Notes: generated by a model not told the origin, from the letters alone. DNA of 64,000 nucleotides from Streptomyces sp. NRRL B-3428 (GCA_000721375.1 JOGW01000001.1:248001-312000), one strand, 5' to 3'. Positions 42,605-54,605 are shown, counted from the stretch's first letter. Numbers and translations are program-made.

Positions 42605-44068
42605 GTGACCGATCGCGCGCTCCAACTGCTCCGCCGGGACCGGCGTCTGGCCGCTCTCGCCGCCTTCCCCTTCAACTTCGACCTCGACCGTGCCGCGCAC
42701 GGCCATGTCGAGACCGTGCGGCTCGCCTCGGGCGGTGGCCTCGAGATCCTCGCGGGTGACGACACCGGCGGCACGTTCTTCCGGTGCGAGGACGGCAGTG
42801 TGCTGTACGCCTCGTCGGAGGGCGGCGCCGGTGTCATCGGGTCGAGCGTCGACGAGGCGCTGGACGTCCTGACCGGCCTGCCGGGCTGGGAGAACTACGT
42901 GAACCTGGCCCCGCAGCGCGGAGAAGAGGCGATACGCGCCGCCGTCACGGAGACGGAGGACGAGCTCCGCGAGTACTACGGCATCGACGACGAGCGCACC
43001 GAACTCCGTACCGCGCTGGGTTTCCCGGACCGCTCCCCGGTCGAGCTCATCGCCCTGCTGCACACCGCACTCCTGCGCACCGAGCCCGAGTTCGTCCTGC
43101 TCAACGACGAGGAGGGCTGCGCCTACCGCCTCCTCGACGACCACCCGCGTCCGCCGCTGTGGGAGCCGGTCCTCGCCTCCGGCCGCAAGGACCTCGCCGC
43201 GCTGCGTGCCGGTGACGGCGAGGCATGGGGAGCGATGGCGGACGATCCCGTACGACGCCGACTGGCGCTGCGGGCGGCGCAGTTCGACCGCGCGGAGGGC
43301 GATCTCCCCGTGCTGCTGAGGCTGCTTCCGTACGAAGCCGAGTCGTCGATGACGGATGAGCTGAGGCTCACCTGTGTCCTCATCGGGCTGCACGGGCGGG
43401 CCGAGGATCTGCCGCTGCTCGATGAAGTGCGCCGTACGGACTTCGACACCGCGTGCGGTCTGAGTGACATTCCGGGTCCCGATGCCGACGGGGCCGAGCT
43501 GCGTCAGTGGGCGCTCGATCTGGACGACGCGATGGTCGGCGCCGATCCCGCCGACGAACCGCTCGAGACCTGGACCGATCTGGCGGCGGACCAGGGCCTC
43601 ACCGAGTACGCGCGCGTCCCGCTCATCCGCCGTCTCGACGAGATCGAGCTGGACCAGAGCCTGCTGCGGGACCCGCGCAACCCCGGCAAGCTGGACTCCG
43701 GCCCCCTCTCGTCCCTGGCGCGCGACTTCGACCGGCTCGGTGATCTGCCCCAGGCCCTGCGCGCCCAGCGTCTGTGCACGGCGTTGCAGGAGACCGCATG
43801 GGACCGCGTCTCGTCCCTGCGCGACCTGGCCCAACTGGAGCGCCGAGCAGGCCACTTGGAGTCGGCGGCCCACACCCTGTCCCGCCTGCGCGCCGTCCTG
43901 GATGCCCCCGGGGACGACAGTCTGGAGTGGCTGTACCGGGTGAATCTCGGCCGCTTCGTCGTACGTGAGCACGACGAGCTGGCCCGGGCCCTGACCGACG
44001 CGGGCCACGCGGCCCGCGCGACCGGACTCGCCGAAGCAGCGGCCGGAATACGGTCCCGGCTGACCTAG
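42605..44068 (+). CDS. Large hypothetical protein (487 aa)
   Basis: GTG start without a Shine-Dalgarno site; TACGGT lies 7 bases upstream, so it may be leaderless. Acidic, soluble, no membrane span. The first 110 residues (GGLEILAGDDTGGTFFRCEDGSVLYASSEGG, given in part) look like a beta-sheet domain as in SMI1/SUKH-type immunity proteins. Residues about 180-260 are helical repeats, and about 370-485 resemble TPR-type helices (GDLPQALRAQRLCTALQE, RAGHLESAAHTLSRL). No catalytic motif. Not recognised; an immunity or adaptor protein is one possibility, on weak grounds. Confidence 0.8.
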   Translation: MTDRALQLLRRDRRLAALAAFPFNFDLDRAAHGHVETVRLASGGGLEILAGDDTGGTFFRCEDGSVLYASSEGGAGVIGSSVDEALDVLTGLPGWENYVNLAPQRGEEAIRAAVTETEDELREYYGIDDERTELRTALGFPDRSPVELIALLHTALLRTEPEFVLLNDEEGCAYRLLDDHPRPPLWEPVLASGRKDLAALRAGDGEAWGAMADDPVRRRLALRAAQFDRAEGDLPVLLRLLPYEAESSMTDELRLTCVLIGLHGRAEDLPLLDEVRRTDFDTACGLSDIPGPDADGAELRQWALDLDDAMVGADPADEPLETWTDLAADQGLTEYARVPLIRRLDEIELDQSLLRDPRNPGKLDSGPLSSLARDFDRLGDLPQALRAQRLCTALQETAWDRVSSLRDLAQLERRAGHLESAAHTLSRLRAVLDAPGDDSLEWLYRVNLGRFVVREHDELARALTDAGHAARATGLAEAAAGIRSRLT

Positions 44069-44140
44069 CACCCCCACCCGGCTGTGGGCAGTCGTGCCGC
44101 ACTGTTGACCCCGGCCCGAGCCGTCCGTTGTCCTGGCCGG

Positions 44141-45373
44141 ATGCCGATCGACGATGCCGCACAGGCCTCCCGGACAGACCCGCTCGCCCAGCTCACCCTG
44201 GACCAGCTGCGCCGCCGCACCAGCGTGAAATGGCGCACCCACCCCGAGGACGTACTCCCGCTCTGGGTGGCCGAGATGGACGTACCCCTCGCCCCCGCGA
44301 TCGCGGACGCGCTGCACGCGGCCGTCGACCTCGGCGACACCGGCTATGCGACCGGCCAGGGATACGCCGAGGCCCTGGCCGAGTTCGCCGCGGAGCGCTG
44401 GGGGTGGAACGGCCTCGACGTCTCACGCACCGCGCTCGTGCCCGACGTGATGCTCGGTGTCGTGGAGGTGCTCCGTCTGATCACCCGGCCCGGGGACGCG
44501 GTCGTGGTCTGCTCGCCGGTGTACCCGCCCTTCTACGCCTTCGTCACCCATGACGCCCGCGAGATCGTCGAGGCACCGCTCGGCCCGGCCGGGCGAATCG
44601 ATCCCGCCGCCCTGGAGGACGCGTTCAAGCGGGCCCGGCACGGAGGCCGGGGCGCCGCGCTCCTGATGAGCAACCCGCACAATCCGACCGGCGTCGTGCA
44701 CACCCGCCAGGAACTGGAGACCGTCGCCGAGCTCGCCCGACGGCACGGGGTGCGCGTGGTCGCGGACGAGATCCATGCCCCGATCGTCCTGCCCGGCGCC
44801 GTCTTCACGCCGTATCTGAGCGTGCCGGGAGCCGAGAATGCCTTCGCGCTGTCCTCGGCCTCCAAGGCCTGGAACCTCTCCGGCCTCAAGGCGGCCCTCG
44901 CCGTCGCGGGCCCGCAGGCCGCCGATGAGCTGCGCCGGCTGCCCGAAGAGGTGAGCCACGGACCCAGTCATCTCGGGGTCATGGCCCACACCGCGGCCTT
45001 CCGCGACGGCGGCGGCTGGCTCGACGAGGTCATCGCCGGACTCGCGGCCAACCGCGACCTGCTGGGAAACTTGGTCGCGGAGCACTTGCCGGGCGTCCAC
45101 CACCTCAGGCCGGAGGGCACCTACCTCGCCTGGCTCGACTGCACCGCACTCGGGCTTCATGAGGAGGAGCCGCTCGACGGTCCCGGCATCGCCTCCGACC
45201 TGGCCGGACCTGCTCGGATGTTTCTCGACCACGCACGGGTCGCCCTCACCTCGGGCCATGTCTTCGGCACCGGCGGCGCGGGCCGCGTACGCCTCAACTT
45301 CGCGACCTCACCGGCCGTCCTGCGCGAGGCCCTGTCCAGGATGGGCCTTGCTCTGCGGGGCACCCGTACGTGA
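44141..45373 (+). CDS. PLP-dependent aminotransferase/C-S lyase, MalY/PatB type
   Basis: 410 aa from ATG 44141. Fold type [23 protein letters not shown] (MalY/PatB N-terminal signature), [40 protein letters not shown] (PLP Asp) and the Schiff-base lysine in [13 protein letters not shown], then [10 protein letters not shown] (carboxylate Arg). Members split cystathionine or cysteine (beta-lyase) or act as aminotransferases. Weak ribosome site. Single gene with its own terminator 26 bp after the stop. Confidence 0.92.
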   Translation: MPIDDAAQASRTDPLAQLTLDQLRRRTSVKWRTHPEDVLPLWVAEMDVPLAPAIADALHAAVDLGDTGYATGQGYAEALAEFAAERWGWNGLDVSRTALVPDVMLGVVEVLRLITRPGDAVVVCSPVYPPFYAFVTHDAREIVEAPLGPAGRIDPAALEDAFKRARHGGRGAALLMSNPHNPTGVVHTRQELETVAELARRHGVRVVADEIHAPIVLPGAVFTPYLSVPGAENAFALSSASKAWNLSGLKAALAVAGPQAADELRRLPEEVSHGPSHLGVMAHTAAFRDGGGWLDEVIAGLAANRDLLGNLVAEHLPGVHHLRPEGTYLAWLDCTALGLHEEEPLDGPGIASDLAGPARMFLDHARVALTSGHVFGTGGAGRVRLNFATSPAVLREALSRMGLALRGTRT

Positions 45374-45398
45374 CCAGCGCAACAGAACAGCCCACAAG

Positions 45399-45422
45399 GC
45401 CGGGGCATGACCAAGCCCCGGC
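45399..45422 (+). terminator. Terminator of the MalY-type gene
   Basis: GCCGGGGC (45399-45406) and GCCCCGGC (45415-45422), 8-nt loop. Confidence 0.75.
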
Positions 45423-45435
45423 GATGTACTAGAGT

Positions 45436-45453
45436 TATCTCGACATCGAGATA
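45436..45453. promoter_or_regulatory. Palindrome upstream of aconitase
   Basis: TATCTCG (45436-45442), ACAT, CGAGATA (45447-45453): a perfect 7-bp inverted repeat in an AT-richer segment, about 130 bp before the aconitase start. Probably an operator; I cannot assign the regulator. Confidence 0.5.
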
Positions 45454-45480
45454 TCTGCCGAGGCGCACCGCAGCCGCCGG

Positions 45481-48298
<2,818 letters not shown>

Positions 48299-48317
48299 GG
48301 GATCGGGAAAAGCAGTT

Positions 48318-48349
48318 GGGCCGCACTCCTCTTCCGAGGGGTGCGGCCC
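48318..48349. terminator. Terminator between aconitase and the VOC gene
   Basis: GGGCCGCAC (48318-48326) pairs with GTGCGGCCC (48341-48349), extended inside by CCTC/GAGG pairing. Confidence 0.8.
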
Positions 48350-48368
48350 TTGCTGTTGCTGCTCTTGG

Positions 48369-48761
48369 TTACGGCTTCGGCCACCCGCCGTAGGGCACGG
48401 TCAGGATCTCCATCGCGTGCCCCGACGGATCGAGGAAGTAGACACCCTTCCCGCCGTCGTTCGTGTTGTACGCGCCTGCGTGGCGCTGGTGCGGGTCCGC
48501 CCAGTGCTCCAGCTTCCGGTCCGCGATCTTCTTGTACGCGGAGTCGAAGACGTCTTCCGATACGAGGAAGGCGTAGTGCTGCAGCGGGGTGTTCCCGTCG
48601 GGGGCGGTGGCGAAGTCGAGGGTCACTCCGTTTTCGAGGACCACCGGGATGAACGGCCCCCAGGGGGCGCCGACTTCGAGACCGAGGAGCTCCGCGAAGA
48701 ATTCGGCGGACTCCCGTGCGTCCTTCGACGCGATGATGGTGTGGTTGAACTGCACTGACAA
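48369..48761 (-). CDS. VOC-superfamily (glyoxalase/dioxygenase fold) protein
   Basis: 130 aa, TTG start (GGAGG 8 bases upstream). Paired beta-alpha-beta modules: MSVQFNHTIIASKDARESAEFFAELLGLEV and YAFLVSEDVFDSAYKKIADR, ending GGKGVYFLDPSGHAMEILTVPYGG. Candidate metal ligands are H7, H (in LQHYAFLV) and E (in AMEILT), as in metal-dependent members. Substrate open. Convergent to aconitase. Confidence 0.9.
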   Translation of the reverse strand: MSVQFNHTIIASKDARESAEFFAELLGLEVGAPWGPFIPVVLENGVTLDFATAPDGNTPLQHYAFLVSEDVFDSAYKKIADRKLEHWADPHQRHAGAYNTNDGGKGVYFLDPSGHAMEILTVPYGGWPKP

Positions 48762-48881
48762 GGTGAATGCCTCCAGAGGCAGACTCCGGCACCTCCATGT
48801 CTCACCCAGCCGGTGACCGACACGCGATGCTTCCCGAGAGCCTAGGCAGGCCCTTGGAGATCTGTCGAGCCGGTATCCGGT

Positions 48882-49409
48882 TCACTCGGCGGCGTCGGGT
48901 CCCTGCGCGCGGACCCTGCGCACCGCCTCCAAGGAGTCCTGCAGTTCGGTCAGCCAGTCGTCGGCATTGCGCTGCACCAGGCGTACGCACCAGGCCAGTG
49001 CCTCGCTGCGGCTGCGTGCCACACCGCCCGCGACCAGGGTGTCGAGGACCTGGCGCTCGGGCTGGCGAAGGCGGGTCATCACGGGTGCGGAGACATGTGT
49101 GAACAGGGCCTTCTCCTCCCCGCAGCGCACACCCCAGCTCACCTTCTTGCGGAAGCGGTGCTCGGCCTCGCGGGCCACGCCGATCCGCTCGTCACGCGTG
49201 CGCTCTCTGAACTCCTGGATACGGCCCTCGACCGCCGCGGCCTTCTCCGCGGCGGAGGCGTCCTTGTCGACCTCGGGCTCCGGGATCGGCCCGATGACGG
49301 TGATCTCCTCGCGGTCCACTGCGACTTCGGGCGGACCGTCGAAGAGCCCTTGGGGAATGCGGCCGGCGAACCAGCCGCGCACTTTCTCATGCTGTTCGGC
49401 TGTAAGCAT
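48882..49409 (-). CDS. Conserved hypothetical protein (175 aa)
   Basis: ATG start. Charged, alpha-helical and soluble. The C-terminal third (VLDTLVAGGVARSRSEALAW, then CVRLVQRNADDWLTEL) has the look of a ribbon-helix-helix or antitoxin-type helix pair (LxxLVxxGxxxSRSEAL), while the middle is a charged coiled region (AAEKAAAVEGRIQEFRER). The N-terminus (AEQHEKVRGWFAGRIPQGLF) precedes a short beta stretch (PEVAVDREEITVIGPI). No partner toxin is adjacent. I do not recognise a named family. Confidence 0.75.
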   Translation of the reverse strand: MLTAEQHEKVRGWFAGRIPQGLFDGPPEVAVDREEITVIGPIPEPEVDKDASAAEKAAAVEGRIQEFRERTRDERIGVAREAEHRFRKKVSWGVRCGEEKALFTHVSAPVMTRLRQPERQVLDTLVAGGVARSRSEALAWCVRLVQRNADDWLTELQDSLEAVRRVRAQGPDAAE

Positions 49410-49458
49410 GTAATCAACGTTGCACCGCCGGGAGTTGGCGGCAAGACCCTCGTGCAGA

Positions 49459-51309
49459 TCAACTTCCGGGAGTCGCCGGGGAGTTGGTGTCCTGGGAGGG
49501 CAGGGGATCGGGGTCCACCTGCGGCGCCGTCGGCTTGTCCGGCTCGCAGACGATCTCGTTGCGCGGGGTGTAGTGCGTGTGGAAGGTCTTGCGGCCGACT
49601 TCCTGCCCGTCCTTCACGAGCACCCGGTCGACATCGACGTCGAAGCCCTCGTACGGCGTCTGCGCCTCGCACTTGTCGCCCTTGCCCTCGATCTTCTTCG
49701 GCTGGGTGATGTCGGTGCGCGGGCCCTTGATCGCCTTGACCTCGTCGTACTTCTTCGTGCCGAGGAAGGTGATCGTGACGTTGTGGTCGGTGGCGGCGGC
49801 CTGGATGTAGATGGCGTGGCCCGAGTCGTTCTGCCAGCGCAGATCGAGGGTGCCCCAGGCGACGGTGGCCTCGCGGCCCTCCGGATAGCGCTCGATGTAG
49901 AAGGAGTGGGCTCCGTATTCGACGGGCTTGACCCCGGCGAAGAACATCGCGTTGAACATCGTCGTGGCCACGGTCGAGACACCGCCGCCGGGAGCGCTGT
50001 AGTAGGCGCCGTCGAGGATCATCGTGCCGTCGGTGAAGCCGTTCTCCTTTGTGCGTTCGCCGACCGTACGGTTGAAGGACCACTCCTCGCCGTCCTTCAC
50101 CAGCGTGCCGTTGATCAGCTCGGCCGCGCGGCCGATGTTGATCGTGCGGTACGCGGCGACCGGGAACTCCACGGTGTACGTGGACACCTGCTCCTTGATG
50201 CCCAGGTCCTTGATGCTCTGCGCGGTGAGCGCCGGCTGCACGGTCTCGGACGCGACGGTCGCCGTACGGGCGCCGCCGGTCTTGGTGAGCAGCGGGAAGA
50301 CCGCCGCCTGCAGTGCCTTGGCGTCGACCTTGCGGCCGGGAGTCCCGTCCTTGGTGACGACCACCTTGCCGTCGTCGAGCCGCAGTTGGGCGTTGACCGG
50401 GGCGCCGATGGCCTGCTTCAGGGGCCTGGAGACATCCGGGTCCTTGAGCAGCGCCTCCGCGTCCAGCTTCGGGGTGAGTTTGCCCTGGTCGTCGGCCTTG
50501 AGGGTCAGATGGCGGCCGAGTGCGGCGGGCGTGAGCTCCAGCTCGCTGTCGCCGACGGTGAGGTTCACCGGTCCGGACATCGCGGGCCGCGCGAACTCGT
50601 CCACGGCGCGGGTGACTTCGGCCGCGCTCACCTTCGGCTTGGTCTCGTCCACGGGGAGCTGTACCGCGTCCGCCGACGGGTAGGCGGAGCGCAGGGTCTT
50701 CAGGGAGCTGTCCGTGTCGAGGGCGATCCCGGAGCGGGGTTCGGTGACATCCGGCTTGCCCGCCTTGAAGGCGACGGCCCCGTTGCGTTCCTCGCGGTCG
50801 TACTTCTTCGCCAGCTCGGAGAGGGCTTCCTCGGCCTTCGCCGCGTCCACGCGGACCACGGGATCGACCGAGCGGTCGCCGTCGCTGAAAAGGCCCCCGA
50901 TCACGGAGAACGGATTGCTCTCGTTCTCCTTGGCCTGCTCGACCGTCGCCTTGGTGTCCACGGAGAGGCCCGCTCGGGCCGGGTCGAGCTCCGTCTTCTC
51001 CTCGCCGATACGCAGCGACTGGGGCGCGGCCCAGACCTGCCCCCGCTCCTGCTCCAGCCGCTCCTGCGCGGCGCTCGCGCTCAGCCCGCCCAGATCCACC
51101 CCGTCGACGCTGGTCCCTTTGGGTATCCCTGAGCCCTCGGATATGAGCCCGGCTATGTAGAGCCCGCCCACTACCGCGACCGCCCCACCTGCGGCGTACA
51201 GGGCGGGGCGTATACGGCGGCGCGACGGGTTCTGACGCGCCTGGGACTGCGGCTGCGGCTGCGGCTGCGGCTCGGGATCGGGGGCCTGGGGGAGGTCCGG
51301 TTGCGACAA
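49459..51309 (-). CDS. VanW-family protein with peptidoglycan-binding domains
   Basis: 616 aa from TTG 51309 (AAGGAG 6 bases upstream). A proline/glutamine tail (PEPQPQPQPQSQ), one membrane span (RPALYAAGGAVAVVGGLYIA), then two PG_binding_4-type domains (about 90-210 and 220-340) and the VanW domain (about 400-530: EEWSFNRTVGERT, PGGGVSTVATTMFNAMFFAG, HAIYIQAAATDHNVTITFLG), plus a Pro/Asp-rich end. Extracytoplasmic and cell-wall associated. VanW was named from vancomycin clusters, but its biochemical role is unknown; the wall-binding domains suggest peptidoglycan assembly or anchoring. No van genes are near. Confidence 0.9.
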   Translation of the reverse strand: MSQPDLPQAPDPEPQPQPQPQSQARQNPSRRRIRPALYAAGGAVAVVGGLYIAGLISEGSGIPKGTSVDGVDLGGLSASAAQERLEQERGQVWAAPQSLRIGEEKTELDPARAGLSVDTKATVEQAKENESNPFSVIGGLFSDGDRSVDPVVRVDAAKAEEALSELAKKYDREERNGAVAFKAGKPDVTEPRSGIALDTDSSLKTLRSAYPSADAVQLPVDETKPKVSAAEVTRAVDEFARPAMSGPVNLTVGDSELELTPAALGRHLTLKADDQGKLTPKLDAEALLKDPDVSRPLKQAIGAPVNAQLRLDDGKVVVTKDGTPGRKVDAKALQAAVFPLLTKTGGARTATVASETVQPALTAQSIKDLGIKEQVSTYTVEFPVAAYRTINIGRAAELINGTLVKDGEEWSFNRTVGERTKENGFTDGTMILDGAYYSAPGGGVSTVATTMFNAMFFAGVKPVEYGAHSFYIERYPEGREATVAWGTLDLRWQNDSGHAIYIQAAATDHNVTITFLGTKKYDEVKAIKGPRTDITQPKKIEGKGDKCEAQTPYEGFDVDVDRVLVKDGQEVGRKTFHTHYTPRNEIVCEPDKPTAPQVDPDPLPSQDTNSPATPGS

Positions 51310-51425
51310 GGCGCTCTCCTTCGGGCCGCGAAACGTCCGTAACGTACGAATGGCGATATTCACCCTATAAGGGGTGTCTTCGCCTGTCGCGCTACGGGGA
51401 TCGCGGCCCGCTGCGGGAGCCGGGC

Positions 51426-51504
51426 CTGCACCACCCAAGCCCTCACCTCTGCACCACTCAAGCCCTCACCCCTGGACCACCCAAGCCCTCACCCCTGCAC
51501 CACC
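51426..51504. repeat. 23-bp tandem repeat (3.4 copies) over the PL8 stop codon
   Basis: Copies at 51426-51448, 51449-51471, 51472-51494 and a partial 51495-51504; each has CACCACYCAAGCCCTCACC. The minus-strand PL8 stop (TCA, 51489-51491) is in copy 3, and the same TCA recurs in copies 1 and 2. Confidence 0.9.
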
Positions 51505-54380
51505 TGCAAGAACGGCCGACCCGTGCTCTGCTCGCGGCTCGCGAGCACCACCGCGTTCCCCGCCGCCGCCTGGGCGAGCGCGATGGTCGCGGTCTTGTCG
51601 CCGGCGTACTGGCTGCGCACATGAGCCGTGACGTCCAGCGCGATCCAGTCCTTGGTGAGTCCGATCGCGCCCGACGAAAGGAGCGAGCCGAGGGCGGGCA
51701 TGCTGTTCCAGGTCAGCCCGGACTCCGTCCAGCTGTCGGTGCTCACCGCGTAAGCGCTGATCAGCGCCTGCGTACCGGCCGAGTCGGCGGTCTGGCCGTT
51801 GACCCACAGGACCGCCCGCCGGGGCGTGGCGGTGAGGGCGGAGAGGTCGAACTTCAGGTACGAGCGGCGGGTGAAGTCGGCCGAGGTGGAGTTCTTCACG
51901 ACGAGGGTGGTGTCGGTACCGTAGTTCGTGGCCGCGTACGTGCCGCCCCGCACGTACGCGTCTGCGACCGGATTCACGGTGGCGGGCGTGCCCGCGGTGA
52001 CCGTGCTGCCGGTCCCGAAGGTGATCGTGCGCGAGCTGCCCTGCTCGCCGCCGACCTCGACCTGCAGCTTGACGGGGGCGAGCCCGGTCACGCTGATCTC
52101 GGGGTCCGATGTGGCCGTCGTATAGCCGTTGCGGGCGATCGTGACCGTCACGGTGGTCGCCGCGCGGGTGGGGTCCGAGACGGCGACCTTGAGCGTGCCG
52201 CCGGACTCCCGCATCAGGACCGAGCAGGGCGCGGAGACGGTGATCGGACCCGCCGTACCCGCCGCGTAGAAGTTCGCGGCCGTGACACCCGTCGCGGTGT
52301 CGCTGATCGCCTGCACCAGCTTGGTGTTGGCGAGAACGCTCACCGTGGGGCTCGCCGCGCGGGCCGCGGTCTGGGCGGCGCTCGCGCCCGGCATGAGGAT
52401 GTAGCGGTACGAGGCGTCGGTCGGGTCGGTGCCGTGGTTCATCCAGAGCGTGACGTAACGCCTGGTGAGCGCGGTGGTGGTGCCCGTCGGGTTGATGTCG
52501 CGCCAGGCGCCGGTGCGGGCCTCGCGGGCAGCCGATATCTCCGTACCGCCGGGGAACACGTAGCCCCCGAAGCCGTCGATCGAGGCCCAGGAAGCCGCGC
52601 TGAACGTCTTGGACCAGCCGAGCGTCTCGGCCTGGACGGTGCCGTCCACGGTGAGCGCCTGGGTGCCGGACGGGCCTAGGTTGCGGTTGTCGACCGTCGT
52701 GTAGACCCACTGGCCGTCGGCGGCGGTGATGCCCGCGCCGAGGCAGACCACCTGGTCGCCCAGGCAGAACCACGCCTTGCGCGCGGTCAGCGTCGAGCCG
52801 ACGCCTCGGGTGTCCTGGCCCAGCGCGCTGTACGTTCCGTCGGTGGCGCCGCCCGTCCACACCGCCGAGGCGGCGGGCTTGGTGTTGGCGCCTTCGCTGT
52901 TCGCGAGGGGTTTGCGCGAGACCGTGGTGCCGGGCAGCCGCTGCGGATCGACCGTCGGCCAGAAGGCGTCCGAGTACTGGCCGTTGCCGTACGTGTCGCC
53001 CCACCAGTAGGTCATTCCGGAGTTGGTGTGCCAGCCGCGCGGGTTCTCGCCGTTGGCGACCTCGTAGAACTGGGTGCGCCCCGAACTCATCGCCACCGCG
53101 AACGCCCATCCCGGGCGGCGGTGCGTGGCGCGGTCCATGGAGCCGAAGACGCGGCTGCCCGTGGGCTCGGCGAGCGCGGTGATCGAGGAGTTGTCGAGGA
53201 CGGACTTCATCGCGGCGAGGGCCGGGAGGCTGAGCCGCCCGTTGGTCAGCGGCGGCACGTAGTAGTCGCGCTGTATCCAGCCCTTGGCCATCCGCCGCCA
53301 CAGCGCCGCGTCCGCGTCGGGCGCGGCGCCGGCGAGCGTGAGGATCGCGGCGATCCAGGAGTGCCCGCGCACATGGTCGCTCTGCGGCAGTCCGCCCGGA
53401 TCGCCCCCGGTCAGACCGCGGCTGATCGCGCGCCCCGAAACACCGTCCATCATCAGCCCGTTGAACAGGAACGGGGCGACGGCAGCCGGCACCGCGTCGA
53501 AGATCAGCTGCCGGTCGGGGTCGGTCACCGCCCAGGTCGAGCCGTCGAGCAGGGACATGAGCAGCGCGAGGGCGTTGACCAGGACGAACCCGTACGTGCC
53601 CGTGTACGGGACCGAGGTGTGCTGGACGAACGAGCCGTCCGCGTAGAAGCCGTCACCGCTGCGCACCAGCGGGAAGGTGGGGGACAGGCCGTCGCGACCG
53701 ACCGCGATCTTCGCGGAGCTCTTGCCCACGATGCCGCGCACGACGAGCACCCGGCAGTAGTCCGCACGGTTCGCGCCGGTGCTTGCGGTGTTGGTCAGGG
53801 CGACCTTGGAGTCGGGGACGAAGGTGTCCACGGCGGCGAGGCAGCCGCTGACCTGCGCTGCGGTGAGCTGCGGATACACCAGGCACATGGTGTCGAGGAG
53901 CAGCTGCGGGCTGCCTATCTCCCAGTCCCACCAGTTGTTGTACTTCGGCGTCGTGGGCGTGTAGGCGTTCGTCCGCATCCAGTCGAGGCCCGTGAGCACG
54001 GCGGTGAGGAGCGCGCTGTTCCCGGTGCGTCCCGTGCCGGGGAAGGACCAGGCCTGCGCCATGGCGAGGAGACGCCGGAAACCGGTTGTCACGTTGGCGC
54101 TGTTGGTGCCGAGCGGCAGGTCGGGCCAGAGGGCGGAGGAGCCCGGGGTCATTTGCGTACGGAAGGTCTCCGCGCTGTCGCCGAGCAGGGTCAGGGCGCC
54201 GGCGAACGGCGCGGCCGCCGGGTCGTAGCCCGTGCCCTTCAGGGCCGTGTCGATCCAGCGCAGGCGGAGTGCGTCGTACGCGTCGGCCGCGAAGGCCGGG
54301 AACGTCCCGGCCACGCCGAGGCCTAGCCCGGCACCTGTCACTGCGGCCATGCGGAGAGCGGTGCGTCGGGAGAGGGTCAC
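51489..54380 (-). CDS. Secreted polysaccharide lyase family 8 (hyaluronate/chondroitin/xanthan lyase type)
   Basis: 963 aa, ATG. Tat signal (SRRTALRMAAVTGAGLGLG, cleavage near AFA/AD). PL8 helical toroid with NNWWDWEIGSPQLL (aromatic patch) and catalytic N204 (TGANRADY), H254 (DGSFVQHTSVPY), Y263 (TGTYG) and R317/R321 (GRAISRG); the N-H spacing of 50 and H-Y of 9 equal those of streptococcal hyaluronate lyase (N349, H399, Y408). Beta-sandwich domains follow, and the last 190 residues form a DNRLRE-like stalk/carbohydrate-binding domain (NPVADAYVRGGTY, SYLKFDLSAL). It cleaves uronic-acid polysaccharides by beta-elimination; the sequence suggests hyaluronan/chondroitin, with xanthan as an alternative. 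Divergent from the dehydrogenase-transporter operon. Confidence 0.93.
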   Translation of the reverse strand: MTLSRRTALRMAAVTGAGLGLGVAGTFPAFAADAYDALRLRWIDTALKGTGYDPAAAPFAGALTLLGDSAETFRTQMTPGSSALWPDLPLGTNSANVTTGFRRLLAMAQAWSFPGTGRTGNSALLTAVLTGLDWMRTNAYTPTTPKYNNWWDWEIGSPQLLLDTMCLVYPQLTAAQVSGCLAAVDTFVPDSKVALTNTASTGANRADYCRVLVVRGIVGKSSAKIAVGRDGLSPTFPLVRSGDGFYADGSFVQHTSVPYTGTYGFVLVNALALLMSLLDGSTWAVTDPDRQLIFDAVPAAVAPFLFNGLMMDGVSGRAISRGLTGGDPGGLPQSDHVRGHSWIAAILTLAGAAPDADAALWRRMAKGWIQRDYYVPPLTNGRLSLPALAAMKSVLDNSSITALAEPTGSRVFGSMDRATHRRPGWAFAVAMSSGRTQFYEVANGENPRGWHTNSGMTYWWGDTYGNGQYSDAFWPTVDPQRLPGTTVSRKPLANSEGANTKPAASAVWTGGATDGTYSALGQDTRGVGSTLTARKAWFCLGDQVVCLGAGITAADGQWVYTTVDNRNLGPSGTQALTVDGTVQAETLGWSKTFSAASWASIDGFGGYVFPGGTEISAAREARTGAWRDINPTGTTTALTRRYVTLWMNHGTDPTDASYRYILMPGASAAQTAARAASPTVSVLANTKLVQAISDTATGVTAANFYAAGTAGPITVSAPCSVLMRESGGTLKVAVSDPTRAATTVTVTIARNGYTTATSDPEISVTGLAPVKLQVEVGGEQGSSRTITFGTGSTVTAGTPATVNPVADAYVRGGTYAATNYGTDTTLVVKNSTSADFTRRSYLKFDLSALTATPRRAVLWVNGQTADSAGTQALISAYAVSTDSWTESGLTWNSMPALGSLLSSGAIGLTKDWIALDVTAHVRSQYAGDKTATIALAQAAAGNAVVLASREQSTGRPFLQVVQG

Positions 54381-54516
54381 GGAAACTCCAACCTCGTCGT
54401 CGAAGTAGCGCGGATCGGTGGGGGAGTGCCTGTGGAACAGGGGGAGTTCGGGGGAGCGCAGGATCGCCGAGTCGAGATCACTCGGTGTTCACCGGGCGTG
54501 AAGGTAAATCGGTTGC

Positions 54517-54532
54517 CCATTGCTGTCAATGG
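54517..54532. promoter_or_regulatory. Palindrome in the PL8/dehydrogenase divergent promoter
   Basis: CCATTG (54517-54522), CTGT, CAATGG (54527-54532). Confidence 0.4.
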
Positions 54533-54545
54533 ATTCCACAAGCCC

Positions 54546-54575
54546 TTGACGTATGCCTAGGTCAGCTCCTAAGTT
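54546..54575 (+). promoter_or_regulatory. Promoter of the dehydrogenase-transporter operon
   Basis: TTGACG (54546-54551) and TAAGTT (54570-54575) with an 18-bp spacer; transcription would begin near 54582, 45 bp before the ATG. Confidence 0.5.
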
Positions 54576-54591
54576 CTGCGGCCAAGCAGCT

Positions 54592-54605
54592 GGAAACCGA
54601 TTTCC
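54592..54605. promoter_or_regulatory. LacI-type operator at the transcription start
   Basis: GGAAAcCGaTTTCC: inverted GGAAA/TTTCC around a central CG, the symmetry typical of LacI-family operators. It lies just downstream of the -10 box (about +10 to +25), where a bound repressor would block transcription. The LacI gene at 59236 is the obvious candidate. Confidence 0.6.

Noticed and set aside
49459..51309. Vancomycin resistance locus
   Set aside because: VanW-type proteins with wall-binding domains are common in actinomycetes, and no vanHAX-like genes are near.
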